Assembly (NCBI RefSeq): GCF_004762095.1
Contig: NZ_SIJH01000018.1
Location: 1-56,675 of the forward strand
Length of the DNA: 56,675 nt
Direction of reading: 5' to 3'
Source: Tabrizicola caldifontis
GTDB taxonomy: Bacteria; Pseudomonadota; Alphaproteobacteria; Rhodobacterales; Rhodobacteraceae
Part shown: piece by piece, positions 27,892 to 36,265 of the stretch
Position numbering within the stretch: the stretch's first letter is position 1
Layout of the letters: each line of letters opens with the position of its first letter
The notes under the pieces: generated by a model
Databases searched by the model: none
What the model was told of the DNA's origin: nothing
The model's input: only the letters and a program-made list of their open reading frames with translations
Made by a program: the position numbers and the translations under genes

Positions 27892-29097
27892 ATGCAATCA
27901 TCCCGCTTCCTTGATCGAACGACCCCGCCCAGGATCGTCACCCTTATCCTGCTGGCCGGATTGTCGGCATTGACCATGAACATCTTCCTGCCTTCGCTTC
28001 CGGGGATGGCGGTCTGGTTCGGGGTGCCCTACGGCGTGATGCAGCAATCGGTCGCGCTGTACCTCGCCCTGTCTGCTGCTCTGCAGGTCGTCATCGGGCC
28101 GATCTCGGACCGCTACGGGCGCCGCAAGGTGCTGATCTGGTCGCTGCTGCTGTTCCTGATGGCAACGGTCGGAACGCTGCTGGCACCCAATGCCACAGTA
28201 TTCCTGATCTTCCGTATGGCGCAGGCCGTCATCGCCGCAGGCATGGTGCTGTCACGCGCCGTCGTCCGCGACATGGTGGATGATGCGCAAGCCGCCAGCA
28301 TGATCGGCTATGTCACCATGGGGATGAGCCTGGTGCCGATGATCGGCCCGGTGATCGGCGGCGTGCTGGACGACCTTTACGGCTGGCAGGCGAACTTTGC
28401 CCTGCTGCTGGTGCTGGGCGCCGGGGTGCTTTGGCTGGTCTGGGCCGATCTGGGCGAGACGGCGACCCTGCGCCTGGTGACCTTGCGCCAACAGGCGCGG
28501 ACCTATCCCGCACTTTTCGCCTCGCGCAGGTTCTGGGGCTATACACTGGCGGCGGCATTTGCCTCGGGCTGCTTCTTCGCCTTTCTGGGCGGCGCGCCCT
28601 ATGTGGGCGACAAGGTCTTTGGCCTGTCATCTTCGGCAGTTGGCGGGCTATTTGCCCTTACTGCCGTAGGCTATGCAGGCGGAAATTTCGTTGCGGGGCG
28701 ATATTCGGTGCGAATTGGCATGAACCGGATGATCCTGATCGGCACGCTGGTGACCACCCTGGGACTTGCCCTGCTGGCAGTTCTGACGCTGGCTGGACTG
28801 TCGGGGCCGATCACCTTCTTCGGCCTCACCCTGTTCATGGGCCTGGGGAATGGTATCTGCCTGCCGAATGCCAATGCCGGAATGCTTTCGGTGCGGCCCG
28901 AACTTGCCGGCACCGCCTCGGGTCTTGGCGGGGCGATCACGATAGGCGGCGGCGCGGGACTTGCAGCGTTCGCAGGCGTGCTGCTGGGTCCGGGGGCTAC
29001 GGAATTGCCGCTGGTGCTGCTGATGCTGGCCTCGTCCCTGGCCTCGGTACTTGCGATTCTGTCGGTGATGCGCCGGGCCCGGCAACTGGGCGCTTGA
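27892..29097 (+). CDS. MFS transporter, Bcr/CflA multidrug efflux type
   Basis: A 401-residue membrane protein with twelve predicted helices. The first helix (IVTLILLAGLSALTMNIFLPSLPGMA) and the loop 2-3 motif GPISDRYGRRKVLIW, then LSRAVVRDM and MSLVPMIGPVIGGVLDDLYGWQ, place it in the Bcr/CflA (DHA1) drug:H+ antiporter group. Substrate not predictable. It lies 71 bases after the DUF486 gene on the same strand and 49 bases before pccR. The ATG at 27892 is preferred over a TTG two codons earlier. Confidence 0.85.
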   Translation: MQSSRFLDRTTPPRIVTLILLAGLSALTMNIFLPSLPGMAVWFGVPYGVMQQSVALYLALSAALQVVIGPISDRYGRRKVLIWSLLLFLMATVGTLLAPNATVFLIFRMAQAVIAAGMVLSRAVVRDMVDDAQAASMIGYVTMGMSLVPMIGPVIGGVLDDLYGWQANFALLLVLGAGVLWLVWADLGETATLRLVTLRQQARTYPALFASRRFWGYTLAAAFASGCFFAFLGGAPYVGDKVFGLSSSAVGGLFALTAVGYAGGNFVAGRYSVRIGMNRMILIGTLVTTLGLALLAVLTLAGLSGPITFFGLTLFMGLGNGICLPNANAGMLSVRPELAGTASGLGGAITIGGGAGLAAFAGVLLGPGATELPLVLLMLASSLASVLAILSVMRRARQLGA

Positions 29098-29106
29098 CCA
29101 TGGCGC

Positions 29107-29134
29107 TTTGCAAAGCGAAGCTCGGCTTTGCAAA
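29107..29134 (+). promoter_or_regulatory. Two perfect TTTGCAAA operators in front of pccR
   Basis: Two perfect 8-base palindromes, TTTGCAAA at 29107-29114 and 29127-29134, separated by 12 bases (centre distance 20). They end only 12 bases before the pccR start codon and cover its likely promoter/leader, so PccR should repress its own gene here. Each palindrome is extended by G/C to CTTTGCAAAG. Confidence 0.65.
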
Positions 29135-29146
29135 GCTGGAGGTCCG

Positions 29147-30541
29147 ATGCCCACCCAGAAGCTCTATGCCGGAGTCAAGCTGCGCGAGATAAGGGGCCGG
29201 CTTGGCCTGACGCAAAAGGCCTTTGCCGACAAGCTGTCGGTGTCCCTGCCCTATCTGAACCAGATGGAAAACAACCACCGACCCGTCAGCGCGGCGGTTG
29301 TCCTGGCCCTGGCGCAGGAATTCGGCCTGGATGTGACCGAACTGACCGTTGGCGAGAGCGAGCGCCTGGTCACCGACATGCGCGAGGCCCTGGCGGATCC
29401 GGTCTTCACCTCTGCCAGCCCACCGCTTGCGGACCTGCGGCTTGCTGCCTCAAACGCCCCCGCCCTGGCACGAGCCTTTCTGGACCTGCATCGCGCCTAC
29501 CGCCAGACGCACGAACGCCTGGCTTCGCTGGACGAGGCACTGGGGCGCGAGGATGCCGCCCTGCGCCCTTCCCCTTGGGAAGAGGTGCGCGATTTCTTTC
29601 ACTATTGCGACAATTACCTTGATGCGATCGACCGCGCAGCCGAACATTTTGCAACGTCTGCAAATAACGGCAAAACAATTGAAAACCTGGCCCAAGAAGT
29701 GCTTAGACGCGCGGGAATCAGCTTGCACTATTCGAACACCGCGCCCCTTCGTCACTATGATCCGTCAGCGCGACGGCTGGACATTTCCGCCCGCGCTTCC
29801 GGCCCCTCTCGGCGCTTCCAGCTTCTGCATCAGATCGCTTTGCTGACACAGAACGATCTCTTGGAAGCCACGCTGGACCTAGCCCGATTTTCTACACCCG
29901 AGGCCCGCGACATCGCCAAGATCGGCCTTGCAAACTATTTCGCCGGCGCCGCGCTGCTTCCCTACCGCGCCTTCCTGACCACCGCGCAGGAGGTCCGGCA
30001 TGATCTGGAACGTCTGGCCGACATTTTCGGCGCCTCGATCGAGCAGGTCGGCCACCGCCTTTCAACCTTGCAACGCCCCGGCGCGAAGGGAATTCCCTTC
30101 TTCTTCGTCCGCGTGGATCAGGCCGGCACGATCACCAAACGCCACTCTTCCACACGCCTGCAATTCGCACGCTTCGGCGGCGCCTGCCCGCTGTGGAATG
30201 TCCATCAGGCCTTTGAAACCCCCGGACAATTCCTGAGACAACTAGCCGAGACGCCGGACGGTGTCCGCTATCTCTGCCTGGCCCGCGACGTGTCGAAACC
30301 CGGCGGGGCCTTCCTCGCCCCGGTCCGCCGTTATGCCATCGGACTTGGCTGCGAGGTTCAGCATGCGCCGCAGCTTGTCTATTCCGACGGGCTGGACCTG
30401 AAGGGCCGGTTCGAACCCATCGGCATTTCCTGCCGGATCTGCGAACGCACCAACTGCCACCAGCGGTCGGTCCCGCCACTGGAAGGGCGACTGACGATCA
30501 ACCCCAACGCCCGCGACATCCTGCCCTACGGGATCGGCTGA
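29147..30541 (+). CDS. pccR: Short-chain fatty acyl-CoA regulator PccR (ScfR family)
   Basis: A 464-residue regulator. It has an N-terminal XRE-type helix-turn-helix (residues about 9-60, LGLTQKAFADKLSVSLPYLNQME), a central IrrE-like domain (about 150-310), and a C-terminal domain with the cysteine motif GISCRICERTNCHQR of the ScfR/RamB family. PccR of Rhodobacter sphaeroides senses propionyl-CoA metabolism and activates propionyl-CoA carboxylase genes. The adjacent pccB operator and its own operator fit that role. The start is just behind the operator, with GGAGG 5 bases upstream. Confidence 0.92.
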   Translation: MPTQKLYAGVKLREIRGRLGLTQKAFADKLSVSLPYLNQMENNHRPVSAAVVLALAQEFGLDVTELTVGESERLVTDMREALADPVFTSASPPLADLRLAASNAPALARAFLDLHRAYRQTHERLASLDEALGREDAALRPSPWEEVRDFFHYCDNYLDAIDRAAEHFATSANNGKTIENLAQEVLRRAGISLHYSNTAPLRHYDPSARRLDISARASGPSRRFQLLHQIALLTQNDLLEATLDLARFSTPEARDIAKIGLANYFAGAALLPYRAFLTTAQEVRHDLERLADIFGASIEQVGHRLSTLQRPGAKGIPFFFVRVDQAGTITKRHSSTRLQFARFGGACPLWNVHQAFETPGQFLRQLAETPDGVRYLCLARDVSKPGGAFLAPVRRYAIGLGCEVQHAPQLVYSDGLDLKGRFEPIGISCRICERTNCHQRSVPPLEGRLTINPNARDILPYGIG

Positions 30542-30560
30542 ACCTCGTCATTCGCTTTGC

Positions 30561-30589
30561 GCCCTCCCCGGAAGCTCTGCGAGGAGGGC
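30561..30589. terminator. Hairpin between pccR and the YdcH gene
   Basis: Seven-base arms GCCCTCC (30561-30567) and GGAGGGC (30583-30589) surround a 15-base loop between two convergent genes, so it may stop transcription from both. There is no T run. It is one of the few clear hairpins near pccR. Confidence 0.45.
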
Positions 30590-30612
30590 ACCATGTCTTC
30601 CACCAGCTGCTG

Positions 30613-30849
30613 CTATTTCCGCAGCGCCGCAGCGATCTGGTCCTTCAGGCGCGAACGTGTCTTGCGCAGCACCTCTTCCTCGGCTTCGGTCAGAAGGTCC
30701 AGCCGGGTTTCGGCGCGATGAACCTTGTCGTTGACCGCATCGTATTCCTCCAGCAGCCGGGCAAAATGCGCATCCGAAACCTTCAGTGCGCTGATCTTTG
30801 CCGCCATCCCAGGGAATTCCTCCTGGAGGGTATGCGGGGTGTTCGACAT
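30613..30849 (-). CDS. YdcH-family protein (DUF465)
   Basis: A 78-residue helical protein of the DUF465/YdcH family. It is recognised by the run HTLQEEFPGMAAKISALK, then DAHFARLLEEYDAVNDKVHRAET and the conserved RKTRSRLKDQIAAALRK close. It is almost entirely coiled coil. The function is unknown. The start at MSNTPHT is fixed by AAAGGAG about seven bases upstream (30849 rather than 30879). Confidence 0.82.
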   Translation of the reverse strand: MSNTPHTLQEEFPGMAAKISALKVSDAHFARLLEEYDAVNDKVHRAETRLDLLTEAEEEVLRKTRSRLKDQIAAALRK

Positions 30850-30920
30850 TCCGGTCTCCTTTCGATTGTCTTTGTGCATCTAGACCCGGATCGAATACCC
30901 GGGCCTTGACCGGGATCAAG

Positions 30921-32570
30921 TCAGCGCTGCGATACCCGCCAGTTCGGGTTGATCCAGGGTTGCAGGTTCGAGGCCGGCAGCGGTGTCCGCCCCAGGATGT
31001 GATCGGCGGCTTTCTCGCCGGTCATGATAGAGGGACCGTTCAGGTTGCCGTTCGTGACCTGCGGGAAGATGGAGGAATCGGCAACCCGCAGTCCCTGCAC
31101 CCCGATCACCCGGCATTCCGGGTCCACGACCGCCATCGGATCGCTGGCGCGCCCCATGCGGGCAGTCCCGCAAGGGTGATAAGCGCTTTCGACGTGTTCG
31201 CGCAGGTAGTCGTCCATTTCCACGTCGCTCTGGACCGTCGGACCGGGGGCGAGTTCTGCCTTGACGAAGGGCTTGAAGGCCTCCTGGGCGAAGATCTCGC
31301 GCGTCAGGCGGATGCAGGCGCGAAAATCCTCCCAGTCTTCGGGGTGGGACATGTAGTTGAAACGGATGACCGGCGCATCCGCCGGATTTGCCGACCGCAA
31401 GGTGACCGAACCACGCGACTTGGACCGCATCGGCCCGACATGGGCCTGAAAGCCGTGGCCTTCGGCCACTGCCTTGCCGTCATAGCGAACGGCGATGGGC
31501 AGGAAATGATACTGGATATCGGGGTATTCCACCCCGGCGCGGGACCGGATGAAGGCACAGGCTTCGAACTGGTTCGACGCGCCAGGTCCGCCGCCAGTCA
31601 GAAGCCACTGTGCCCCGACCCACGCCTTTCCGATGAGATTCCAGTACTTATAAAGCGTTATCGGCTGCAGGGCCGAAAACTGCATGTAGATTTCAAGATG
31701 GTCCTGAAGGTTTGCACCCACGCCCTTGCGGTCGGCCACGACCTCGATTCCATGCGCGCGCAGATGCTCGGCCGGACCGATGCCCGACAGCATCAGGAGC
31801 TTCGGCGTGTTGATCGACGAGGCCGCAAGGATGACCTCGCGCGCCGCGCGGATGACCTGCATCCGACCGCCACGCTCGATTTCCACGCCGACGGCGCGGG
31901 TGCCTTCCATCACCACCTTGCGGGCGAAGCCACGCACGATGGTCACGTTCCCGGTCTTCAGCGCGGGCTTCAGGTAGGCGTTGGCCGCAGACCAGCGGCG
32001 CCCCTTCCAGATCGTCGCCTCCATCGGGCCGAAGCCTTCCTGCTGCTGGCCGTTGTAATCGGCGGTCACCGGGTATCCAGCCTGCTCGCCCGCCTTGATG
32101 AAGGCATCGAAAAGCGGGTTCGATCGTGAGCCGCGCGTCACATGCAGCGGGCCGTCCGTGCCCCGGAACTCGGGCCCGGAACCGCCGTGCGAATGTTCCA
32201 TCCGCTTGAAATACGGAAGGACATCGGCATAGGACCAGCCGTCCGCCCCCATCTCGGCCCATGTGTCGAAGTCGCGCGCATGGCCACGCACATAGACCAT
32301 CCCGTTGATGGACGAGGATCCACCCAGCACCTTTCCGCGCGGCGTCGCAAGAACGCGTCCCCCGAGATGCGGCTCGGGTTCCGTGGTGAAGCCCCAGTCG
32401 TAGATGCCCATGTTCATCGGGTAGGACAGCGCGCCGGGCATCTGGATGAAAGGTCCGGCATCAGAACCGCCGTGTTCGATCACGGTGACCTTGCGGCCAG
32501 CCTCGGCCAGACGGTAGGCCATGGCGCAGCCTGCCGAGCCGGCACCGACGATCACATATTCTGCCGTCAT
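30921..32570 (-). CDS. betA: Choline dehydrogenase (GMC oxidoreductase)
   Basis: A 549-residue FAD-dependent GMC oxidoreductase of normal length, oxidising choline to betaine aldehyde (and on to betaine) with electrons to the respiratory chain at the inner membrane. The FAD-binding GxGxxG is VGAGSAGC (8-15), the GMC signature is [19 protein letters not shown] (about 79-98), and the catalytic His465 is in HPCGTARMG. It overlaps betI by four bases and is read in the order betI-betA. The absence of betB nearby means the next step may rely on this enzyme or on a distant gene. Confidence 0.93.
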   Translation of the reverse strand: MTAEYVIVGAGSAGCAMAYRLAEAGRKVTVIEHGGSDAGPFIQMPGALSYPMNMGIYDWGFTTEPEPHLGGRVLATPRGKVLGGSSSINGMVYVRGHARDFDTWAEMGADGWSYADVLPYFKRMEHSHGGSGPEFRGTDGPLHVTRGSRSNPLFDAFIKAGEQAGYPVTADYNGQQQEGFGPMEATIWKGRRWSAANAYLKPALKTGNVTIVRGFARKVVMEGTRAVGVEIERGGRMQVIRAAREVILAASSINTPKLLMLSGIGPAEHLRAHGIEVVADRKGVGANLQDHLEIYMQFSALQPITLYKYWNLIGKAWVGAQWLLTGGGPGASNQFEACAFIRSRAGVEYPDIQYHFLPIAVRYDGKAVAEGHGFQAHVGPMRSKSRGSVTLRSANPADAPVIRFNYMSHPEDWEDFRACIRLTREIFAQEAFKPFVKAELAPGPTVQSDVEMDDYLREHVESAYHPCGTARMGRASDPMAVVDPECRVIGVQGLRVADSSIFPQVTNGNLNGPSIMTGEKAADHILGRTPLPASNLQPWINPNWRVSQR

Positions 32571-33154
32571 TCCCCACCACCCTGCTCGAGTTCTGCCTCC
32601 AGATGACGCAGCGCCATGGCCACGGCCGCCGCACCGTCAGGGGGACCGGATTTAAGAACCTCACGCAGATAGAGGCCGTCGATCATGGCCCCCAGCGATT
32701 CGGCGATTTCGAGGGCCCGCCGCCCCGCAAGGGGGCGCAGCGCCGCGACAAGATTCGACTGCAGCCGCCGCTGATAGATCGCCAGAAGCCGCTTTGCCTG
32801 TGGCACGGATTGCGCCAGAACCCAGAAGTTCAGCCAGGCGCTGACCGCCTCGCGCCGGAAATTGCCCGGGCTGAAGCTGGCAACCAGGATCGCCCTGATG
32901 CGCCCTTCCGGCCCCTCTGCCGCGGCCAGCGCCCCCCGCACCTCGGCCCCGTAAAGCGTCAGAATGTGACGCATGGCGGCGAGGAACATCTCCTCCTTCG
33001 ACCCGAAGTAGTGATGCGCCAGCGCAGGCGACATTCCGGCCCGCTTCGCGATCTGACCGACCGTCACATCCAGCGAACCCACCCTGCCGATCTCGACAAT
33101 GGTGGCTTTTACCAGGGCTTCCTTGCGGATAGGCTCCATCCCAAGCTTCGGCAT
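32567..33154 (-). CDS. betI: Transcriptional repressor BetI (TetR family)
   Basis: A 195-residue TetR-family repressor. Its HTH (about 31-57) carries [27 protein letters not shown], and the length and C-terminal helices fit the BetI group. BetI represses betaine synthesis genes and is released by choline. Here it is transcribed with betA and sits divergent to choX, so one operator between the two can control both. A palindrome matching the BetI operator type is present between them. Confidence 0.9.
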   Translation of the reverse strand: MPKLGMEPIRKEALVKATIVEIGRVGSLDVTVGQIAKRAGMSPALAHHYFGSKEEMFLAAMRHILTLYGAEVRGALAAAEGPEGRIRAILVASFSPGNFRREAVSAWLNFWVLAQSVPQAKRLLAIYQRRLQSNLVAALRPLAGRRALEIAESLGAMIDGLYLREVLKSGPPDGAAAVAMALRHLEAELEQGGGE

Positions 33155-33198
33155 CGGCGCGGCCTCACAAAGTGCTTGCCAAACCGTATCAGCACGAA

Positions 33199-33218
33199 GT
33201 TTATTGACTCGTCAATCA
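33199..33218. promoter_or_regulatory. BetI-like operator between betI and choX
   Basis: A perfect inverted repeat ATTGAC-TC-GTCAAT (33202-33215) lies inside TTTATTGACTCGTCAATCAA, which resembles the E. coli BetI operator (ATTGA/TCAAT arms). It is 27-44 bases upstream of choX and about 45-63 bases upstream of the betI start, so a bound repressor would cover both promoters. Confidence 0.65.
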
Positions 33219-33242
33219 ACAAAAACGCCACAGGGAGTAGCC

Positions 33243-34172
33243 ATGCCCATCCGTTCCACCCTTCTGACCACAGCGGTCACTTTTGCCATGGCCGGCAGCG
33301 CCTTTGCCGCAAGCTGCGACCGGATCGTCTTCTCCGATGTCGGCTGGACCGACATCACCGCCACCACGGCCGCCACGACCGTCGTTCTGGAAGCCCTGGG
33401 TTATGAGACCGAGACCAAGGTCCTGTCCCTGCCCGTCACATTCACCGGACTGGCCGAGGGGGATATCGACGTCTTCCTTGGCAACTGGATGCCCACGATG
33501 GAGGCCGACATCGCCCCCTACCGCGAAGCCGGAACGGTAGAGACAGTGCGCACCAACCTTGAGGGCGCAAAGTACACGCTGGCAACCAACGCCGCAGGTG
33601 CGGCTTTGGGAATCAAGGACTTCGCCGACATCGCCACCCACCGGGATGCGCTGGACGGAAAAATTTACGGGATCGAGCCCGGAAATGACGGCAACCGCCT
33701 GATTCTCGACATGATCGCGGCCGATGCCTTCGGGCTGTCCGGCTTCGAGGTGGTGGAAAGCTCGGAACAGGGGATGCTGGCCCAGGTCGCCCGTGCCGAT
33801 CAGCGTGGCGAACCCATAGTCTTCCTGGGTTGGGAACCGCATCCGATGAACTCCAGCTTCCAGCTGACCTATCTTTCCGGCGGCGATGACTGGTTCGGAC
33901 CCGATTTCGGTGGTGCGATCGTGGCGACCAATACCCGCAAGGGCTATGTCCAGGAATGCCCGAACACGGGAAAGTTCCTGCAAAATCTTGTGTTCTCGCT
34001 TCAGATGGAAAACGAGATCATGGGGGCCATCCTGAATGACGGGGCCGATCCCCAAGAGGCGGCAAAGGCCTGGCTTGCGGCCAATCCCGCAACCTGGGAG
34101 CCGTGGCTGGAAGGTGTCACGACCAGGGATGGCGGCGATGCCAAGGCGGCCGTCGCTGCGGCGCTGAACTGA
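33243..34172 (+). CDS. choX: Choline ABC transporter substrate-binding protein
   Basis: A 309-residue periplasmic binding protein with a signal peptide of about 22 residues (ending SAFA). The mature part begins ASCDRIVFSDVGWTD and has the Trp/Asp-containing stretches DVFLGNWMPTMEADI and FLGWEPHPMN, typical of the choline/betaine/proline group (ChoX/ProX), in which aromatic residues form a cage around the quaternary amine. It is the first gene of choXWV. GGGAG is found before the ATG. An intercistronic hairpin follows. Confidence 0.92.
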   Translation: MPIRSTLLTTAVTFAMAGSAFAASCDRIVFSDVGWTDITATTAATTVVLEALGYETETKVLSLPVTFTGLAEGDIDVFLGNWMPTMEADIAPYREAGTVETVRTNLEGAKYTLATNAAGAALGIKDFADIATHRDALDGKIYGIEPGNDGNRLILDMIAADAFGLSGFEVVESSEQGMLAQVARADQRGEPIVFLGWEPHPMNSSFQLTYLSGGDDWFGPDFGGAIVATNTRKGYVQECPNTGKFLQNLVFSLQMENEIMGAILNDGADPQEAAKAWLAANPATWEPWLEGVTTRDGGDAKAAVAAALN

Positions 34173-34189
34173 GTGCAATCAATCACGGC

Positions 34190-34218
34190 CCGCGGCAGTG
34201 GCTGGTATGCTGCCGCGG
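34190..34218 (+). other. Intercistronic hairpin between choX and choW
   Basis: Nine-base perfect arms CCGCGGCAG (34190-34198) and CTGCCGCGG (34210-34218) with an 11-base loop, placed between the binding-protein gene and the permease gene. It may slow RNA decay or partly stop transcription after choX, giving more binding protein than membrane complex. No T run follows. Confidence 0.55.
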
Positions 34219-34250
34219 CCTCGTTTCCTAGCTAGCGAAAGGGACTCTGC

Positions 34251-35090
34251 GTGCTGGACTTGCTGACCAGTTACAAGATTCCGGTGGGGCGAACGGCGCA
34301 GACGATCTTTGACTGGCTGAAGGTCAACGCCGCGCCGATCTTCGACGCCATCGCTTCGGCGCTTGAGGCGATGGTGCGGTCCTTCCTGTGGCTTCTGCAG
34401 ACGCCGCACCCGCTGGTTGTCATCGCGATCTTTGTCGGGCTGACGTGGATCCTGCAGCGGTCGTGGAAGACCAGTCTGCTGGTTCTTCTGGGTTTTCTTT
34501 TCATCCTCAACCAGGGCTACTGGAAACCCACGACGGAAAGCCTGACGCTGGTCCTCGCCTCCTGTGTCGTCTGCATGGGGATCGGCGTGCCCATCGGCAT
34601 CGCCGCTGCTCACCGGCCGCGACTTTACCGCGCAATGGTGCCGGTACTCGACCTCATGCAGACGCTACCGACCTTTGTCTACCTGATCCCGGCGATCGTC
34701 TTCTTCGGCCTCGGCATGGTACCTGGCCTGATCGCCACGGTGATCTTCGTCCTGCCCGCGCCGATCAGGCTGACCCAGCTGGGCATCGCCTCGACCCCCA
34801 CGGCACTGCTTGAGGCCGCGACCGCCTTTGGCGCCACGCCACGTCAGCGCCTTTGGAAAGTCGAACTGCCTTCTGCGATGCCGCAGATCATGGTGGGGCT
34901 GAATCAGACAATCATGCTGTCTCTGTCGATGGTGGTCATTGCCGCACTTGTGGGGGCCGATGGCCTTGGCAAGCCGGTCATGCAGGCGCTAAGCCGCGTG
35001 AACACCGCGCTTGGATTCGAGAGCGGCTTCATCATCGTCGTGGTGGCCATCATCCTTGACCGCATGCTGCGCGTGGGGGCGAAGAAATGA
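34251..35090 (+). CDS. choW: Choline ABC transporter permease
   Basis: A 279-residue permease of the ProW/ChoW family, which forms the membrane channel of the choline importer. A hydrophilic N-terminus (YKIPVGRTAQTIFDWLKVN, which is typical of ProW-like proteins) is followed by six helices, with the EAA loop at ALLEAATAFGATPRQRLWKVELP. The start codon is GTG with GAAAGGG eleven bases upstream. Its stop overlaps the choV ATG by four bases, so permease and ATPase are coupled. Confidence 0.92.
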   Translation: MLDLLTSYKIPVGRTAQTIFDWLKVNAAPIFDAIASALEAMVRSFLWLLQTPHPLVVIAIFVGLTWILQRSWKTSLLVLLGFLFILNQGYWKPTTESLTLVLASCVVCMGIGVPIGIAAAHRPRLYRAMVPVLDLMQTLPTFVYLIPAIVFFGLGMVPGLIATVIFVLPAPIRLTQLGIASTPTALLEAATAFGATPRQRLWKVELPSAMPQIMVGLNQTIMLSLSMVVIAALVGADGLGKPVMQALSRVNTALGFESGFIIVVVAIILDRMLRVGAKK

Positions 35091-36142
35091 CTGTGACCGG
35101 CGATCCCAACGCCACCTCCAGGCTTGCCGTGCGATTCGAGAACGTCTCGATCGTCTTCGGCGACCACCCCGACCGGGCCCTGCCGCTGATGGACCAAGGG
35201 CAAAGCCGGGGCGAGATCCAGCAGGCCACTGGACAGGTGCTGGGAGTGCACAATTGCTCGCTCGATGTGGCAGAGGGCGAGATTCTGGTGCTGATGGGCC
35301 TTTCAGGCAGCGGAAAATCCACCCTGCTGCGCGCAGTGAATGGCCTGAACCCCGTCTGTCGTGGCGCAGTCCATGTCTGTGATGGCAATGTGCTGGTCGA
35401 TGTCACCCACGCCGACCCGGCAACCCTTCGGCGCATCCGTCTGCATCGCGTCGCAATGGTCTTTCAGCAGTTCGGCCTTTTGCCATGGCGTACGGTACGC
35501 GAGAACGTGGGGCTCGGGCTGGAGCTTGGCGGCATGTCCGCGGCCGAACGGCGCAGCCGGGTGGATGCGCAACTGGCGCTGGTGAACCTGACGCAATGGG
35601 CCGACCGGAAGGTGGGCGAGCTGTCGGGTGGCATGCAGCAGCGCGTTGGCCTGGCCCGTGCCTTTGCAACCGAGGCACCGATCCTTCTGATGGACGAGCC
35701 GTTCTCGGCACTGGACCCGCTGATTCGCGCGAAGTTGCAGGACGAGCTGCTGGAGCTGCAACGGACCCTGAAGCGCACGATCATCTTCGTCAGCCACGAC
35801 CTGGACGAGGCCTTCAAGCTGGGCAACCGCATCGCGCTGATGGAAGGTGGCCGGATCGTGCAATGCGGCACCGCGCGCGAGATCATTGCCAACCCGATCA
35901 GCGACTATGTCGCCGATTTCGTGGCCCACATGAACCCGCTGGGCGTGCTGACGGCGCGCGACGTGATGGCACCGGGTAACGCATCGGGCCCCGAGGTGGC
36001 ACCCGAGACCCCGGTCAAGACCGTGATGGAGGCGCTGAAGGCAGGTGCAGAGGCGCTGGTCGTAGCCGAGCACGGGCGCAGGCTTGGCGTGATCCGGGCC
36101 ACCGACGTGCTGGGCCGCCTGCTCGACCCGCGCCACGGCTGA
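35087..36142 (+). CDS. choV: Choline ABC transporter ATP-binding protein
   Basis: A 351-residue ATPase subunit which powers ChoW. The Walker A is GLSGSGKST (71-79), the signature is LSGGMQQRV in the middle, the Walker B is ILLMDEPFSALDP and the H-loop is FVSHDLDEA. A C-terminal regulatory domain with CBS-like features (VKTVMEALKAGAEALVVAEHGRRLGVIRATDVL) follows, as in ProV/OpuA-type ATPases that respond to osmotic strength. The N-terminus has the extra insert common to quaternary-amine ATPases. Last gene of choXWV. Confidence 0.93.
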   Translation: MTVTGDPNATSRLAVRFENVSIVFGDHPDRALPLMDQGQSRGEIQQATGQVLGVHNCSLDVAEGEILVLMGLSGSGKSTLLRAVNGLNPVCRGAVHVCDGNVLVDVTHADPATLRRIRLHRVAMVFQQFGLLPWRTVRENVGLGLELGGMSAAERRSRVDAQLALVNLTQWADRKVGELSGGMQQRVGLARAFATEAPILLMDEPFSALDPLIRAKLQDELLELQRTLKRTIIFVSHDLDEAFKLGNRIALMEGGRIVQCGTAREIIANPISDYVADFVAHMNPLGVLTARDVMAPGNASGPEVAPETPVKTVMEALKAGAEALVVAEHGRRLGVIRATDVLGRLLDPRHG

Positions 36143-36265
36143 CGCTCATCACCAGGGCCGGTTCCAAGGCGAGGCGCTGTTCAGCCGCCGCGGAACAACT
36201 GCGGACAGACATGAAGTTTCACCTGCGTGGCGGCCGATCATTGACACGAGAGATTGCCGGGCAGG

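Noticed and set aside
29648-29666. TTTGCAAC and TGCAAATA inside pccR as a possible third operator
   Set aside because: It lies within the coding sequence about 500 bases from the start, neither half is perfect, and such matches occur by chance in Cys/Ala/Gln-rich codons.
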